This document shows, piece after piece, positions 8,513 to 16,437 of a DNA stretch of 64,000 nucleotides. The notes under the pieces are model-generated. The model did not search any database, was not told where the DNA came from, and saw only the letters and a list, made by a program, of their open reading frames with translations. How positions within the stretch are numbered: position 1 is the first letter of the stretch; every line of letters begins with the position of its first letter. The stretch lies in the IMG/VR virus record IMGVR_UViG_3300020165_000008, positions 62,001-126,000 of that record; one strand, written 5' to 3'. The DNA comes from a virus. The position numbers and the translations under genes were made by a program.

Positions 8513-8541
8513 ATTATAAATTACTTGTATGAAAAAGTCAA
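8513..8541 (-). promoter_or_regulatory. sigma-70-like promoter of tilS
   Basis: Minus-strand TTGACT, 17 nt, TATAAT. The predicted start of transcription coincides with the tilS ATG. Confidence 0.7.
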
Positions 8542-8553
8542 TAAATTATTTTT

Positions 8554-8655
8554 TCAAGCTAGCGCAGATATCGAAAGAAGAAAAGAGCCAATAATAAAAC
8601 TTACTGCTCCTATATAACTCCAGCTGCGTGTAGGCTTACCGTTACTATGTTCCAT
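8554..8655 (-). CDS. 33-aa membrane microprotein (candidate)
   Basis: Short frame starting MEHSNGKPTRSW and followed by one hydrophobic segment of about 19 residues. A GGAG lies 10 nt before the ATG. It overlaps the end of the DUF5658-like gene in another frame. It could be a small inner-membrane peptide or chance coding. Confidence 0.4.
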   Translation of the reverse strand: MEHSNGKPTRSWSYIGAVSFIIGSFLLSISALA

Positions 8656-8939
8656 ATTACTGTTGCTCCGTAGACCGTGATCAAGAAATACCATACCCAT
8701 TTTTTCGAAAGTTTATCTTTTTTAACCCAACGATTATATTCAACCAACAAGGCGTGCTGCATAACAAAGATTTTAAACATAGCAAAGGAGATTACTGAAT
8801 TCTCTAAAAAGTATCCCATTATCGGATTAACTTCTTCGGCAAAGCCTCCTTCTACAGCAAAGATTGTTATGCATAGATCTAAAAGGTTTAAAATAACTAG
8901 TGTTTTTAGATATTTATCATGTGGGTGTTTTTCAATCAT
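8610..8939 (-). CDS. DUF5658-like membrane protein
   Basis: 109-aa polytopic membrane protein with about three hydrophobic helices. The segment NLLDLCITIFAVEGG...EVNPIMGYFL fits the DUF5658 pattern (Asp in the first helix, then E-x-NP). Function unknown. The ATG lies 3 nt after the tmRNA 3' end, and the expected ribosome-site region is tmRNA sequence, so efficient translation from this start is doubtful unless it is read leaderless after tmRNA processing. Confidence 0.65.
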   Translation of the reverse strand: MIEKHPHDKYLKTLVILNLLDLCITIFAVEGGFAEEVNPIMGYFLENSVISFAMFKIFVMQHALLVEYNRWVKKDKLSKKWVWYFLITVYGATVIWNIVTVSLHAAGVI

Positions 8940-8942
8940 TAG

Positions 8943-9250
8943 TGGAGATGTGGGGAGTCGAACCCCAGTCCTTAAAACTTAAAATCAATCGTCATTCACA
9001 AAATTAGTTAGTCAACCACCCGACTAACAAGCCACCTCATACAATGAGGGAATCTACATTAAATAGAAACAAATTAACAAAAAAGCAACTTTGGATAAAA
9101 AGGCAGTTGCCGCCCCCTGATTATGCTGCTAACGCAACAGAGTCAAATTCAACGTTATTGTTGGCAATTATTTTTTTTCTGGTTTTCGTATGTCCAGCCA
9201 AGCTTTTGCACGATTTATTTTTTATTCCAAGTCGAAGCCAGTGCATCCCC
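8943..9250 (-). ncRNA. ssrA: tmRNA (transfer-messenger RNA)
   Basis: 308-nt tmRNA. The 5' end GGGGATGCACTGGCTTCGAC and the 3' end with GGGTTCGACTCCCC form the tRNA-like domain, with acceptor pairing GGGGATG/CATCTCC. The internal messenger frame near 9121-9163 reads ANNNVEFDSVALAA then TAA, a classic proteolysis tag ending in ALAA. It rescues stalled ribosomes and tags unfinished proteins for ClpXP-type proteases. The following bases are CT, so the CCA end is not fully encoded. It directly follows the HTH gene with no gap. Confidence 0.93.
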
Positions 9251-9577
9251 TTATTGTCTAAGGCTATTTTCTAGCCGGTTTAGGTGTATAGTGTCTATCC
9301 CTAAAAACAAAGCTGTTTCTTGTTGGGATGAACAAACAGATTTGGCATACTTTACTAATGCCTCTATAGTTATTTTTTTTATTGATCTTGCTAAACTTAG
9401 GCCGTACATCTTGCCATTTATCTTGTGGCTCAAAGACTCAAGTTTGATTGCTATAATGTCTTCTAGTGGCAGGTTTGATATACGAACTAAGAATCTATCG
9501 TCAATCAAATTTTCTTCTTTAAGTTGTTTTATGATTGAGTATTTAGATTTTTTTATTTTACTTTTTGTTTTTCTCAA
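9251..9577 (-). CDS. small HTH-containing protein
   Basis: 108-aa basic protein. The C-terminal part, SSQQETALFLGIDTIHLNRL, fits a Fis-type helix-turn-helix, so a DNA-binding regulator is likely. The frame begins at a TTG immediately after the preceding TAA with no clear ribosome site, so the true start is uncertain. The stop abuts the first base of tmRNA, suggesting one transcript cut to release tmRNA. Confidence 0.55.
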   Translation of the reverse strand: MRKTKSKIKKSKYSIIKQLKEENLIDDRFLVRISNLPLEDIIAIKLESLSHKINGKMYGLSLARSIKKITIEALVKYAKSVCSSQQETALFLGIDTIHLNRLENSLRQ

Positions 9578-12328
9578 TTAAAGTAAGCTAGCTAGTTTGT
9601 GAAGAAGGTCCTCTGATAAGTCAAGCTGGTCTTCGACCTCGGCTTCAGGCTCAGGCTCTTCAACCTCAACAGAACCGACAGGGTCTTCTACTTCCACTTC
9701 CGGAGCAGGTGTTATTTCTGCTTCCTGGTCCTCTAAGTGAGCTTCGATGTTCGGAAGAATATAGTCTTTAAAAGCTTTCTCATCTTCAGGGTTAGATAAG
9801 GTCTCATAAGCATTGAGAATCTGTGTCTGGATCTTCTTGAGTGTTACAGCTGCTTCTCTCATCCCTGTTAACTGGTCAGGGTCGGTTGGCATATCATCGC
9901 CAGATACTAGCTTCTCTTCTTCGGTCCTAGAATCTCCTTCTTCAGGATCGATTACCGGTTCTTCTTCCTTACCAAGACCTAAGTCCATTCTATTTGGGTC
10001 ACTCGGAGCGACGCCAATCTCGATGTCTTCTTCTAGCTCTAAGTTGGCGGCAGGGTCGGTCTCTGAACTCTTTGAGATGTCTGCGATACCTAAGAGGTTT
10101 TTGATACCAATCATCAAGTGGTTGGAATACGCCTGCCTTTGTTCTGACGAGGTTGTAAGATCTTTATAGTCATCCTGAATTGATGGGATAATATTTTTTA
10201 AGAGATCACGAAGTTTATTGACGCCGGTGTTTTGATAAACAACTTCATCGGACTGTTTTGCTTCTGTAAGGATCCCACGAATAGCTTTACGTAGGCGCTG
10301 CTCTTCGTTTAGTTGTTTTCTTTTATTCTCGGTGATAATCTTTCGTATTGCTTTTCGAAGTTTGAGTTCTTCCATTAAATCTTCTCTTTTTATGAAATAG
10401 TTTTCTTGCATCTCTCTATAAATAGTGCGCTTTTTAGGTTCATCGTCTACAGGGGCAGCAAACCCACCAACTGCTCCTCCCCCCATCGCAGACATTTCAT
10501 CCAGCGAAGATTCCGAAGAAGGGGGTTGGTCTTTTCCCAGAATAACTAAAACCTCATCAGGGTCAACGCCCTGCGGTATGAATGGAGTTATGTCCTCTCC
10601 TTTCGAAAAGGCCTCTCTAAAGTCTGTAGCACTCAATTCCGGAGGTTGTGGAGTGAATGCGTGTTCCATTGGATCCAAGACCTTTACTCCCTCTGCAGCA
10701 TAGTTTTGTACACTTTTTGCAAAACGACTTTGGTCGCCGCCTTTTGTGCTAGTACCTAATAGGACTTTCTCACCGGGCTTTGCTACTTCTTCTACATGTT
10801 TGTAGGCTGCGGTTACTGGTGATGCTGATGGGGATTCTTCGACTCTTACGTTTCTAAGGCCAAGTGCTTTTGCGTATACGTCAAATATTTGTTTTGCCTG
10901 TTCTGACGTTACCTGAACTCCGTTTGCTTCTCTGGTCTTCGGAGAGACGTAAACGATAACCTCGTCTGCGATGCCGGCATAGTGTGCTACCATATCCATA
11001 TGGCCACGGTGAGGCGGTTTGAAGCTTCCTGGTATTACTGCGACTATCTTTTCTTGATCTTCTTGTTCTGTTAAAGCACTAAGGGCCGGTATCTTTCCTC
11101 GGCCGTATTTAAACATACCCAAGATCTGGTTGATGGGGGCAAAATTACCGGTAAACTTATAGGTGCTTCCATTCCAGTCAAAGACAAAACCTTCGGCGGC
11201 AGTGGTAACACGATCGGCATCTTTTAATTTTTCTAGTTGAGACTTGAGAATTTCTATAGCCTCTTCGTGACCGGAGGCCTCTATAACTTTTATTGCGTTG
11301 GCTACTTCATCTTTCAGTCTTGCTACTTCTGTTGAGTTGTCAAGAATGAAAAGTGATTGGAGGCCTTCTAAAGCATCAACAGTAAAGTCGTGGACAACAC
11401 TCTCTACGGGAGCAATCGCTGCTTTCAAAAACTTTGTGTCTGCTTCTTTAACCATACGACTAAAAGCTGCCCGTTGTTCGGAAGGAATAATGCTTTTAAG
11501 TTTTACTACTGAGTATGGGCCGCTACGTTGACCGGAGGCGAATCGATTTACCAGGAGAGCTTTTGCTTCGTCTGGTAGAGAGCCAAAACTGTCTTCTACC
11601 ATTGGGGCTATTCTAGCAACAAGGTAATCTAATACAGTATCATTATCTGAAACTCCAACCCTGGATATTGTTTGTTCTAAAGCAGCAAGATTCCTGTTCA
11701 GTGTCTCGTCACTTAGTTTGTCTAGCTTTCGAATCGGGTTAACCATAAACCCAAACTCTTCCTTGGCGACGGCCTCTTGCATCTTTACAAGGGCATGCCG
11801 AAGAGTGTTAAAGCTCTCAGAGACATCAACATCCTCAACTTGGCCCGACTCTTTATTAAAATAGGCATGACCAACGTGGTGGATGGTTAGGTTCTTGGTG
11901 TCATAGTTAATGACGTTTGCGTTTCTAGGATCTTGTATCTCGGCGTTATAATAGATGTTTGCATCTGGTCCGAAGATCTTTTCCTGTGTCTCTGCTGGAA
12001 GTGACTGAACTGCTTTCTCGAAAACAGAAAAAGCATCGTTGAACGCTTGCTCAACAGAACCTCGCCCAGCAAACTTCGCAGCAAGGCCGGCGGCGTCTAA
12101 ACCGCCTTTCTTGATGTTCCCCTTGTTCCTGGCTGCTTTGGCCTTACCATCCTTTACAGAATAAGAAATGTAAAGGTTCTGACCATCAGTCTTCTCTGTT
12201 CCCTCAAGTTCGCCCTGGGAGGCTGCGATGAATATTTCTTTCATCTGCTTAAAAGTTAACGCCGGGTTATCATAAAGGTGAGACATATGACCGGCGACGC
12301 CTCCTTCGTTAACGAACATTGAAGTCAT
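9578..12328 (-). CDS. ligase-like nucleotidyltransferase fused to an NMNAT-like adenylyltransferase
   Basis: 916-aa multidomain protein. Residues 1-400 look like a covalent nucleotidyltransferase of the DNA/RNA ligase type: EKTDG with Lys46 as motif I, an acidic YYNAEIQDP near 130 as motif III, EGFVFDW near 380 as motif IV and YKF near 391 as motif V. Residues 428-600 form a Rossmann cytidylyl/adenylyltransferase with GSFKPPHRGH (HxxH near 440) and later STKGGDQSRF and LSATDFREAF, as in NMNAT-like enzymes. After residue 640 come two basic helices ending in ITE and LTE, then a long acidic tail. It could seal or cap nucleic acid while making NAD-type cofactor. The ribosome site overlaps the upstream stop. 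Confidence 0.75.
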   Translation of the reverse strand: MTSMFVNEGGVAGHMSHLYDNPALTFKQMKEIFIAASQGELEGTEKTDGQNLYISYSVKDGKAKAARNKGNIKKGGLDAAGLAAKFAGRGSVEQAFNDAFSVFEKAVQSLPAETQEKIFGPDANIYYNAEIQDPRNANVINYDTKNLTIHHVGHAYFNKESGQVEDVDVSESFNTLRHALVKMQEAVAKEEFGFMVNPIRKLDKLSDETLNRNLAALEQTISRVGVSDNDTVLDYLVARIAPMVEDSFGSLPDEAKALLVNRFASGQRSGPYSVVKLKSIIPSEQRAAFSRMVKEADTKFLKAAIAPVESVVHDFTVDALEGLQSLFILDNSTEVARLKDEVANAIKVIEASGHEEAIEILKSQLEKLKDADRVTTAAEGFVFDWNGSTYKFTGNFAPINQILGMFKYGRGKIPALSALTEQEDQEKIVAVIPGSFKPPHRGHMDMVAHYAGIADEVIVYVSPKTREANGVQVTSEQAKQIFDVYAKALGLRNVRVEESPSASPVTAAYKHVEEVAKPGEKVLLGTSTKGGDQSRFAKSVQNYAAEGVKVLDPMEHAFTPQPPELSATDFREAFSKGEDITPFIPQGVDPDEVLVILGKDQPPSSESSLDEMSAMGGGAVGGFAAPVDDEPKKRTIYREMQENYFIKREDLMEELKLRKAIRKIITENKRKQLNEEQRLRKAIRGILTEAKQSDEVVYQNTGVNKLRDLLKNIIPSIQDDYKDLTTSSEQRQAYSNHLMIGIKNLLGIADISKSSETDPAANLELEEDIEIGVAPSDPNRMDLGLGKEEEPVIDPEEGDSRTEEEKLVSGDDMPTDPDQLTGMREAAVTLKKIQTQILNAYETLSNPEDEKAFKDYILPNIEAHLEDQEAEITPAPEVEVEDPVGSVEVEEPEPEAEVEDQLDLSEDLLHKLASLL
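10417..10426 (-). promoter_or_regulatory. ACTATTTATA element inside the ligase-fusion gene
   Basis: Minus-strand match to the candidate late element, 5 nt before an in-frame ATG at 10411 that would yield only the basic-helix and acidic-tail region. It may be a chance match within the codons for TIYREM. Confidence 0.25.
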
Positions 12329-12329
12329 C

Positions 12330-12584
12330 TTATTTTCCTTCTTCTAGAACTTTTATTTGTTCTTCTAGAGTTTTTAACCGCTCATCCATCCTTCGGGATT
12401 CTAAGCGTGCTTGTTTAAGTTCATGAAGAGCCATAACAAGCGCACGGCGAGAACCAACAGAACGAGGCCTAAGTGACTCTAGATTCCTTATAGCAGACTC
12501 TAAGATGGCACTTAGGCCAGGTTTGTTTTTGGATTCGTTAAGGTATAAAAAATCATTAAACTTTTTTTCTATACTCTTTAACAC
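12330..12584 (-). CDS. small helical protein
   Basis: 84-aa, charged, helical protein ending in a coiled-coil-like stretch (RRMDERLKTLEEQIKVLEEG). The start is GTG at 12584 with GAGGG upstream, 1 nt after the stop of the basic protein gene. The N-terminus KSIEKKFNDFLYLNE resembles the short helices on this phage's cargo and core proteins. Function unknown. Confidence 0.65.
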   Translation of the reverse strand: MLKSIEKKFNDFLYLNESKNKPGLSAILESAIRNLESLRPRSVGSRRALVMALHELKQARLESRRMDERLKTLEEQIKVLEEGK

Positions 12585-12585
12585 T

Positions 12586-12807
12586 TTATCCCTCTGCTAG
12601 ATCAGCCGGGGCCGCCTTCTTCGCTTTTCGTCTAGGAGCCGGCTTGGCTTCTTTCTTCGCAACTGGCTCGGGCTTAGGCTCGGGCTTAGGTGCTGGCTCG
12701 GGTGCTGGTACTGGTTTTGCTGCCGGCTCTACTGCAGCTGCTTTTCGGGCCTCGGCAGCTCTCATTGCTCTGAGCTTTCGAATCCTTCTTGTTCTTGGTG
12801 ATGCCAT
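12586..12807 (-). CDS. basic Ala/Pro/Lys-rich protein
   Basis: 73-aa protein starting MASPRTRRIRKLRAMR, followed by Ala/Pro/Glu/Lys low-complexity repeats, similar in composition to histone-H1-like or DNA-condensing tails. It is probably disordered and nucleic-acid binding. Its place between the ligase-fusion operon and the HExxH protein suggests a late or virion role, but no family was recognised. Confidence 0.6.
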   Translation of the reverse strand: MASPRTRRIRKLRAMRAAEARKAAAVEPAAKPVPAPEPAPKPEPKPEPVAKKEAKPAPRRKAKKAAPADLAEG

Positions 12808-12809
12808 TT

Positions 12810-13379
12810 TTATTCTCCTTTTTTGATTCCAAACTTTCGGAGCAGCATGTTATGAAGCATGCTATTCTTTTTGTCATGGTAATCTTTTGATTCAGTTTGT
12901 GTTTCTTCTTTAGACTCTTCAGCCTCTTTTGATGCCTTACTCATAGGTTCTTCTTTGTCTCCGTCTTTGTCTAGATCTAAAAAGTCTGGCTTTTTCTCTT
13001 CTTCTACCATTGGGTATCCTCCGATTTGATTTTGATATCTTTTCATCAACCGACCTGAACCTATGTGAAAAGCTTCATCTTCCATTGCTTTTAGATTTGG
13101 GTCAGCGTCAATGTCGTGTGTCTTGACCATTAGATCTTCGCCACGACAGTTTTGTGAGTGATGCACTAACTCATGAGAAAGAGACCTTAGAATGTCTTTT
13201 GGGTGTCTTCCGGTAGTATAAATAGTCACCACCATAGAAGAAGGATCATAATGAGCAGTATACCCCATTGGGTTCTGCGCATTTTCTTGATCATCTACAA
13301 AGTTTATTGTTGGATCTTGATCGAATCCAAGTTGCTTTTTAGCAAACGGATAAAACTCATTTACCAAATCTTCATACAT
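12810..13379 (-). CDS. predicted zincin with acidic tail
   Basis: 189-aa protein with LSHELVHHSQN (HExxH) at about residue 67, in a compact N-terminal domain of about 120 aa. The tail is charged and disordered (DLDKDGDKEEP) and ends in a basic helix. This resembles predicted metallopeptidases of large marine phages. The substrate is unknown; a structural or processing role is possible. The ribosome site is AAGG. Confidence 0.6.
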   Translation of the reverse strand: MYEDLVNEFYPFAKKQLGFDQDPTINFVDDQENAQNPMGYTAHYDPSSMVVTIYTTGRHPKDILRSLSHELVHHSQNCRGEDLMVKTHDIDADPNLKAMEDEAFHIGSGRLMKRYQNQIGGYPMVEEEKKPDFLDLDKDGDKEEPMSKASKEAEESKEETQTESKDYHDKKNSMLHNMLLRKFGIKKGE

Positions 13380-13401
13380 TATAAGGTACCTTTACTTATA
13401 A

Positions 13402-13611
13402 TTAGTGTGTAAACTCAGAATTAACCGTTTTACATTCTACACAACGAAAAATTGGAATCGGTGCATACGATGTTTGACCTGATGGTGACTGTAGGGCGGA
13501 AAGTCTCTTAATCTGAACGACTTGCTCAAAAAAGACACTGTCGCATTCATCGCACTTAACGTCAGTGCAGTCTTCTGGTCGGATGTTGATGTTTAGATTG
13601 TCTTGTTGCAT
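13402..13611 (-). CDS. small zinc-ribbon protein
   Basis: 69-aa protein with two knuckles, KCDEC and RCVEC, separated by about 33 residues, forming a four-Cys zinc ribbon. Such proteins occur among structural or transcription-associated genes of T4-like marine phages. No other domain is present. Confidence 0.7.
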   Translation of the reverse strand: MQQDNLNINIRPEDCTDVKCDECDSVFFEQVVQIKRLSALQSPSGQTSYAPIPIFRCVECKTVNSEFTH

Positions 13612-13623
13612 TATTGTATTCTC

Positions 13624-13875
13624 CTATATATTTATTGCTCTTCGGAATAAGCTTAAATCTTTTTGCTTAAACCACTCTGGATCTAATCCTTCTATTGGGG
13701 TTAACCCAGCAGTTAACGCCCATTCAATTTTATAACAATGAAATCCCATTAACTTTCGGTGATCAATAACAACACCAATTAAAAGATCATTAATATAATT
13801 ATCTGATATTCCTAATACTAAGTCACTAACATTATATTGTTTAACTGTATCATTAATATTAACCTTATTAGTCAT
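13624..13875 (-). CDS. small protein of unknown function
   Basis: 83-aa protein, not recognised. AT-rich coding compared with neighbours. It overlaps the next gene upstream by 4 nt. A weak sigma-70-like element lies about 75 nt upstream within that gene. Confidence 0.65.
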   Translation of the reverse strand: MTNKVNINDTVKQYNVSDLVLGISDNYINDLLIGVVIDHRKLMGFHCYKIEWALTAGLTPIEGLDPEWFKQKDLSLFRRAINI

Positions 13876-14054
13876 TGTTTATTAATATAAAGTACCGGAA
13901 CTTCTATGTGTTTAATAATAGTATTCATGCTTTCTAGTTTAGTAAACCATATTCTATCATACTTTACGTAAATGTCAACAACTAAATACAGTTCTTTTTT
14001 ATAAAGTATTAAATCACCAAGTTCCAGGTTCTTTACAAACGACTCTCCAATCAT
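13872..14054 (-). CDS. small beta-rich protein of unknown function
   Basis: 60-aa protein with a GDLILYKKELYLVVDIY pattern, as in small SH3-like barrels that several other little genes here also resemble. Function unknown. It shares its start region with the stop of the endolysin gene (1-nt overlap). Confidence 0.6.
   Translation of the reverse strand: MIGESFVKNLELGDLILYKKELYLVVDIYVKYDRIWFTKLESMNTIIKHIEVPVLYINKQ
13951..13978 (-). promoter_or_regulatory. weak sigma-70-like promoter
   Basis: Minus-strand TTGACA, 16 nt, TAGAAT, lying inside a coding sequence. It could drive the 13624-13875 gene onward. Confidence 0.35.
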
Positions 14055-14584
14055 TAGATACAGATCTGTTCGCTAATTCTATCACTATTGCGAGTTACTG
14101 CTTCCGATAGTCGATCGGCACGTCTAATGATCCGGCGAGCATAAGCTCTAGATCTAGGTGTACACTGGTTTCCAGCATTATAATGACAGAGAGGTTCAGC
14201 CCATTCTTGTCGGTGTTCTACAGAGAAAAGCTGGAATGGTTCTGTTGAGATCGATCTAGAAAATCTATAATGAAAAGCTTTTACCGCATTGACTCCATCA
14301 TTAATCAAATCACAATTCTCCAGTTTTCCTTCTTCACAAAAGTATCTAGGGTTGATCTGTAATGGACCATGGCAACAACCTGTATAAGAAACAACTCCTT
14401 TTTGAAGTCTAGATTCTTCCCAAGCTACTGATACAGCAATTAGGGGTGAAACGTTTCTAGCAATTGCTTCACTAGCAATCACCTCACAAGTATTAAACCT
14501 TTCAGGGTTCAGGGTATGTTCTGGAGTATTTAAAACTCCAGCAGTAAAAAGGATATAACAAATCCCATAGCTTAACTTAACCAT
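14054..14584 (-). CDS. lytic transglycosylase-like endolysin
   Basis: 176-aa protein with a hydrophobic N-terminal signal-like segment. The SLT fold is suggested by AVSVAWEESRLQ (catalytic Glu), the GPLQINP motif and CHYNAGNQC near the end. It should cleave peptidoglycan glycan strands after export. It overlaps the UV endonuclease gene by 8 nt and is probably transcribed with it. A virion-associated role is an alternative to host lysis. Confidence 0.75.
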   Translation of the reverse strand: MVKLSYGICYILFTAGVLNTPEHTLNPERFNTCEVIASEAIARNVSPLIAVSVAWEESRLQKGVVSYTGCCHGPLQINPRYFCEEGKLENCDLINDGVNAVKAFHYRFSRSISTEPFQLFSVEHRQEWAEPLCHYNAGNQCTPRSRAYARRIIRRADRLSEAVTRNSDRISEQICI

Positions 14585-15506
14585 TGATAATCTCCGTTTT
14601 GTATTTAATAACTGCTAGTTCTTTAGCCTTAGCTTCTACCATAACATGTATATTATTATTATAGTTATTAATAGTATTATATATATAGTTAGAGTGTTTC
14701 TCTTCTCTAATCTTAATATTGTTCTGTTCTTCTCTAGCTGACTCTGAGTAATGTACTACAGGGGTGATATCTCCCCAGGTCGACAAAGCTAGTTCTAACG
14801 CATCTTGTTCAGACTGGCCTCCCGTACAAAGCTTGTGATGGTGGTAATCAAAAACAATAGGGATCCCAGTTTGTTCGTGAACTCCTTCGTAAAGTTCTTT
14901 TGTTGAGTAAAGAGAAACCTTGTCATCATTTTCCACCGTTAGTCTTGATCTAACTGCTGGAGAAAGTTTGTTTACATTCTCACAAAACGTTTTTAGTGCG
15001 CTTGGCTTGTCTCCATAAGCAGCACCAACGTGAATGTTGATCTTAGCCCAGTGATCTCTTGGGAGGCCCATCAAATCCATAACCTTGCCGTGAATCTCCA
15101 AATCAGTAATAGTGTTTTGGACTACACGTTCTTTAGGTGAGGCCAACTTGTTGAAAGGTCCAGGGTGGTATGTAAGTCTATGGTTGTGCTTTTTAGCAAA
15201 GTCACCAACTTCTTTTAGCTTCTTAGAGATCTCCTTGATGTCCGGCATATCATCAATGTTGTAATGAGATGCCCAAGGAAACATATTAGAACTCATTCGA
15301 AAAAACTTTACATTGTTTTGCTCATTCCACTTGACAATCTCAAGTAGGTCTGTTATATTTAGTAGAGTTAGTTGAGAGGCATAGTGGATACCCTTCGCAT
15401 CAAAAGTTTTTTTAATCATTGTTCTGTTAGTAGTGATGCGTTGACTCTTAGGTCGTTCACTAAAACCCATGTTGATACAAGCGTAACCGATATAGTCGCT
15501 ATTCAT
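14577..15506 (-). CDS. uvsE: UV damage endonuclease (UVDE-like)
   Basis: 309-aa TIM-barrel endonuclease of the UVDE family. Family features are the N-terminal IGYACINMGFS, FFRMSSNMFPWASHY, HPGPFNKLASP, INIHVGAAYGDK, LTVENDD and PIVFDYHHHKL, which supply the His/Glu/Asp metal ligands. It nicks DNA 5' to UV photoproducts to start repair. I start at 15506 where AGGAGG precedes the ATG; the frame extends 56 codons further into promoter sequence. A class 1 promoter and a sigma-70 promoter lie just upstream. Confidence 0.9.
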   Translation of the reverse strand: MNSDYIGYACINMGFSERPKSQRITTNRTMIKKTFDAKGIHYASQLTLLNITDLLEIVKWNEQNNVKFFRMSSNMFPWASHYNIDDMPDIKEISKKLKEVGDFAKKHNHRLTYHPGPFNKLASPKERVVQNTITDLEIHGKVMDLMGLPRDHWAKINIHVGAAYGDKPSALKTFCENVNKLSPAVRSRLTVENDDKVSLYSTKELYEGVHEQTGIPIVFDYHHHKLCTGGQSEQDALELALSTWGDITPVVHYSESAREEQNNIKIREEKHSNYIYNTINNYNNNIHVMVEAKAKELAVIKYKTEIING

Positions 15507-15547
15507 AATCCTCCTGTGAGTTGGTCCGGAAAGCCCGGTGTATATAT

Positions 15548-15577
15548 TAGACGAACGAGCGACGGATCTTATCCACT
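15548..15577 (-). promoter_or_regulatory. class 1 bipartite promoter before the UV endonuclease
   Basis: Minus-strand GTGGATAAGATCC and CGTCTAA at the standard spacing, about 40 nt from the UVDE ATG. The A/T after TTATCCAC differs from most copies, so the DnaA-box match is 8 of 9. Confidence 0.7.
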
Positions 15578-15644
15578 TTTCGAACGTTTTTTTTCCGATA
15601 AATTTACCGGTTCCGGCCCCGCAAACGATCGAGGCCAGTCGTCT

Positions 15645-15674
15645 ATTATAACACGAAACGAGGCCCAAAGTCAA
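15645..15674 (-). promoter_or_regulatory. sigma-70-like promoter upstream of the UV endonuclease
   Basis: Minus-strand TTGACT, 18 nt, TATAAT. It is in tandem with the class 1 element, so the repair operon may be read by host polymerase as well. Confidence 0.65.
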
Positions 15675-15695
15675 GCATTTGGTCCGTCGGTGTCC

Positions 15696-16274
15696 TTACC
15701 AGATCTTTTTATCAACTTCCCCAAAAACGGGCGTATCATCTGGCTTGATTGAGATTACTTCTACCATTGCCGCTGTTAGTACTTCGGCATTATACCTTTC
15801 CGCACTTTGCTCTGCCCAGCTCCAACGAGACTCAATATCGGAAGGCATACGATAATCGCACCACTTCATTTTATTTTCCTTGTCGACAAAAACACAAACA
15901 ACGTGCCCACTTAATTTTCCAGTATCTTTTGATCGCATTTGAAAGAAAGAAAACCAAACTTTTAAAACTAGGTCAGATTTTAGTAGACAAGTAGCCCAAT
16001 AAATGCTATGATCATCACAGTCACCAATTAGTTCACCATTAGCGATTCTTTTTTGAATTTCAGTTGGGTGAGAAAGATTATCGAGTTTTCCTTCCCATTT
16101 ATCTTTTCGGTACCGCTTGCCCCACTCTAATCTTTCACCAACTTCACTATACGTAGAAACTTTCTCAACAGGAAACTCGTTATTTTTTGTAACCTTCATT
16201 GTGAGCCCATACCACCACTTACCAAAGTTCGGTATAAAGTTCCAAAAAAAGTAAAGTAATTTAATTAAAAACAT
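15696..16274 (-). CDS. transglutaminase-like cysteine protease-fold protein
   Basis: 192-aa protein with a hydrophobic N-terminus that could be a membrane anchor. It has a Cys-His-Asp set: GDCDDHS (Cys), SGHVVCVFVD (His) and KWCDYRMP (Asp). This matches bacterial transglutaminase-like cysteine proteinases. It may cleave or cross-link envelope proteins or peptidoglycan peptides. It lies among lysis-type genes. Confidence 0.65.
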   Translation of the reverse strand: MFLIKLLYFFWNFIPNFGKWWYGLTMKVTKNNEFPVEKVSTYSEVGERLEWGKRYRKDKWEGKLDNLSHPTEIQKRIANGELIGDCDDHSIYWATCLLKSDLVLKVWFSFFQMRSKDTGKLSGHVVCVFVDKENKMKWCDYRMPSDIESRWSWAEQSAERYNAEVLTAAMVEVISIKPDDTPVFGEVDKKIW

Positions 16275-16295
16275 TATTTTATTCTCCTTTATTAA

Positions 16296-16409
16296 TTATT
16301 TGTTCTTGCTAGCCATAAGGATTATGGTAAATACCACAAGCCACAAAAAAGCAATTGCAACCAAAGTGTTTTGAACAACTAAATTGTTCTTTATTTTTTC
16401 TTTAATCAT
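16296..16409 (-). CDS. 37-aa single-pass membrane protein
   Basis: Starts MIKEKIKNNLVVQNT, then one hydrophobic helix of about 19 residues, then ASKNK. A longer frame to 16586 would overlap the opposite-strand peptidase gene, so the short start is preferred; its ribosome site is weak. It is a possible holin or spanin-like accessory near endolysin genes. Confidence 0.5.
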   Translation of the reverse strand: MIKEKIKNNLVVQNTLVAIAFLWLVVFTIILMASKNK

Positions 16410-16437
16410 TCTATTTACCACAACACATTCCAATAAT

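Noticed and set aside
13201-13225. ACTATTTATA match inside the zincin gene
   Set aside because: It encodes the T-I-Y of VVTIYTTG and is far from any start codon; judged a chance match.
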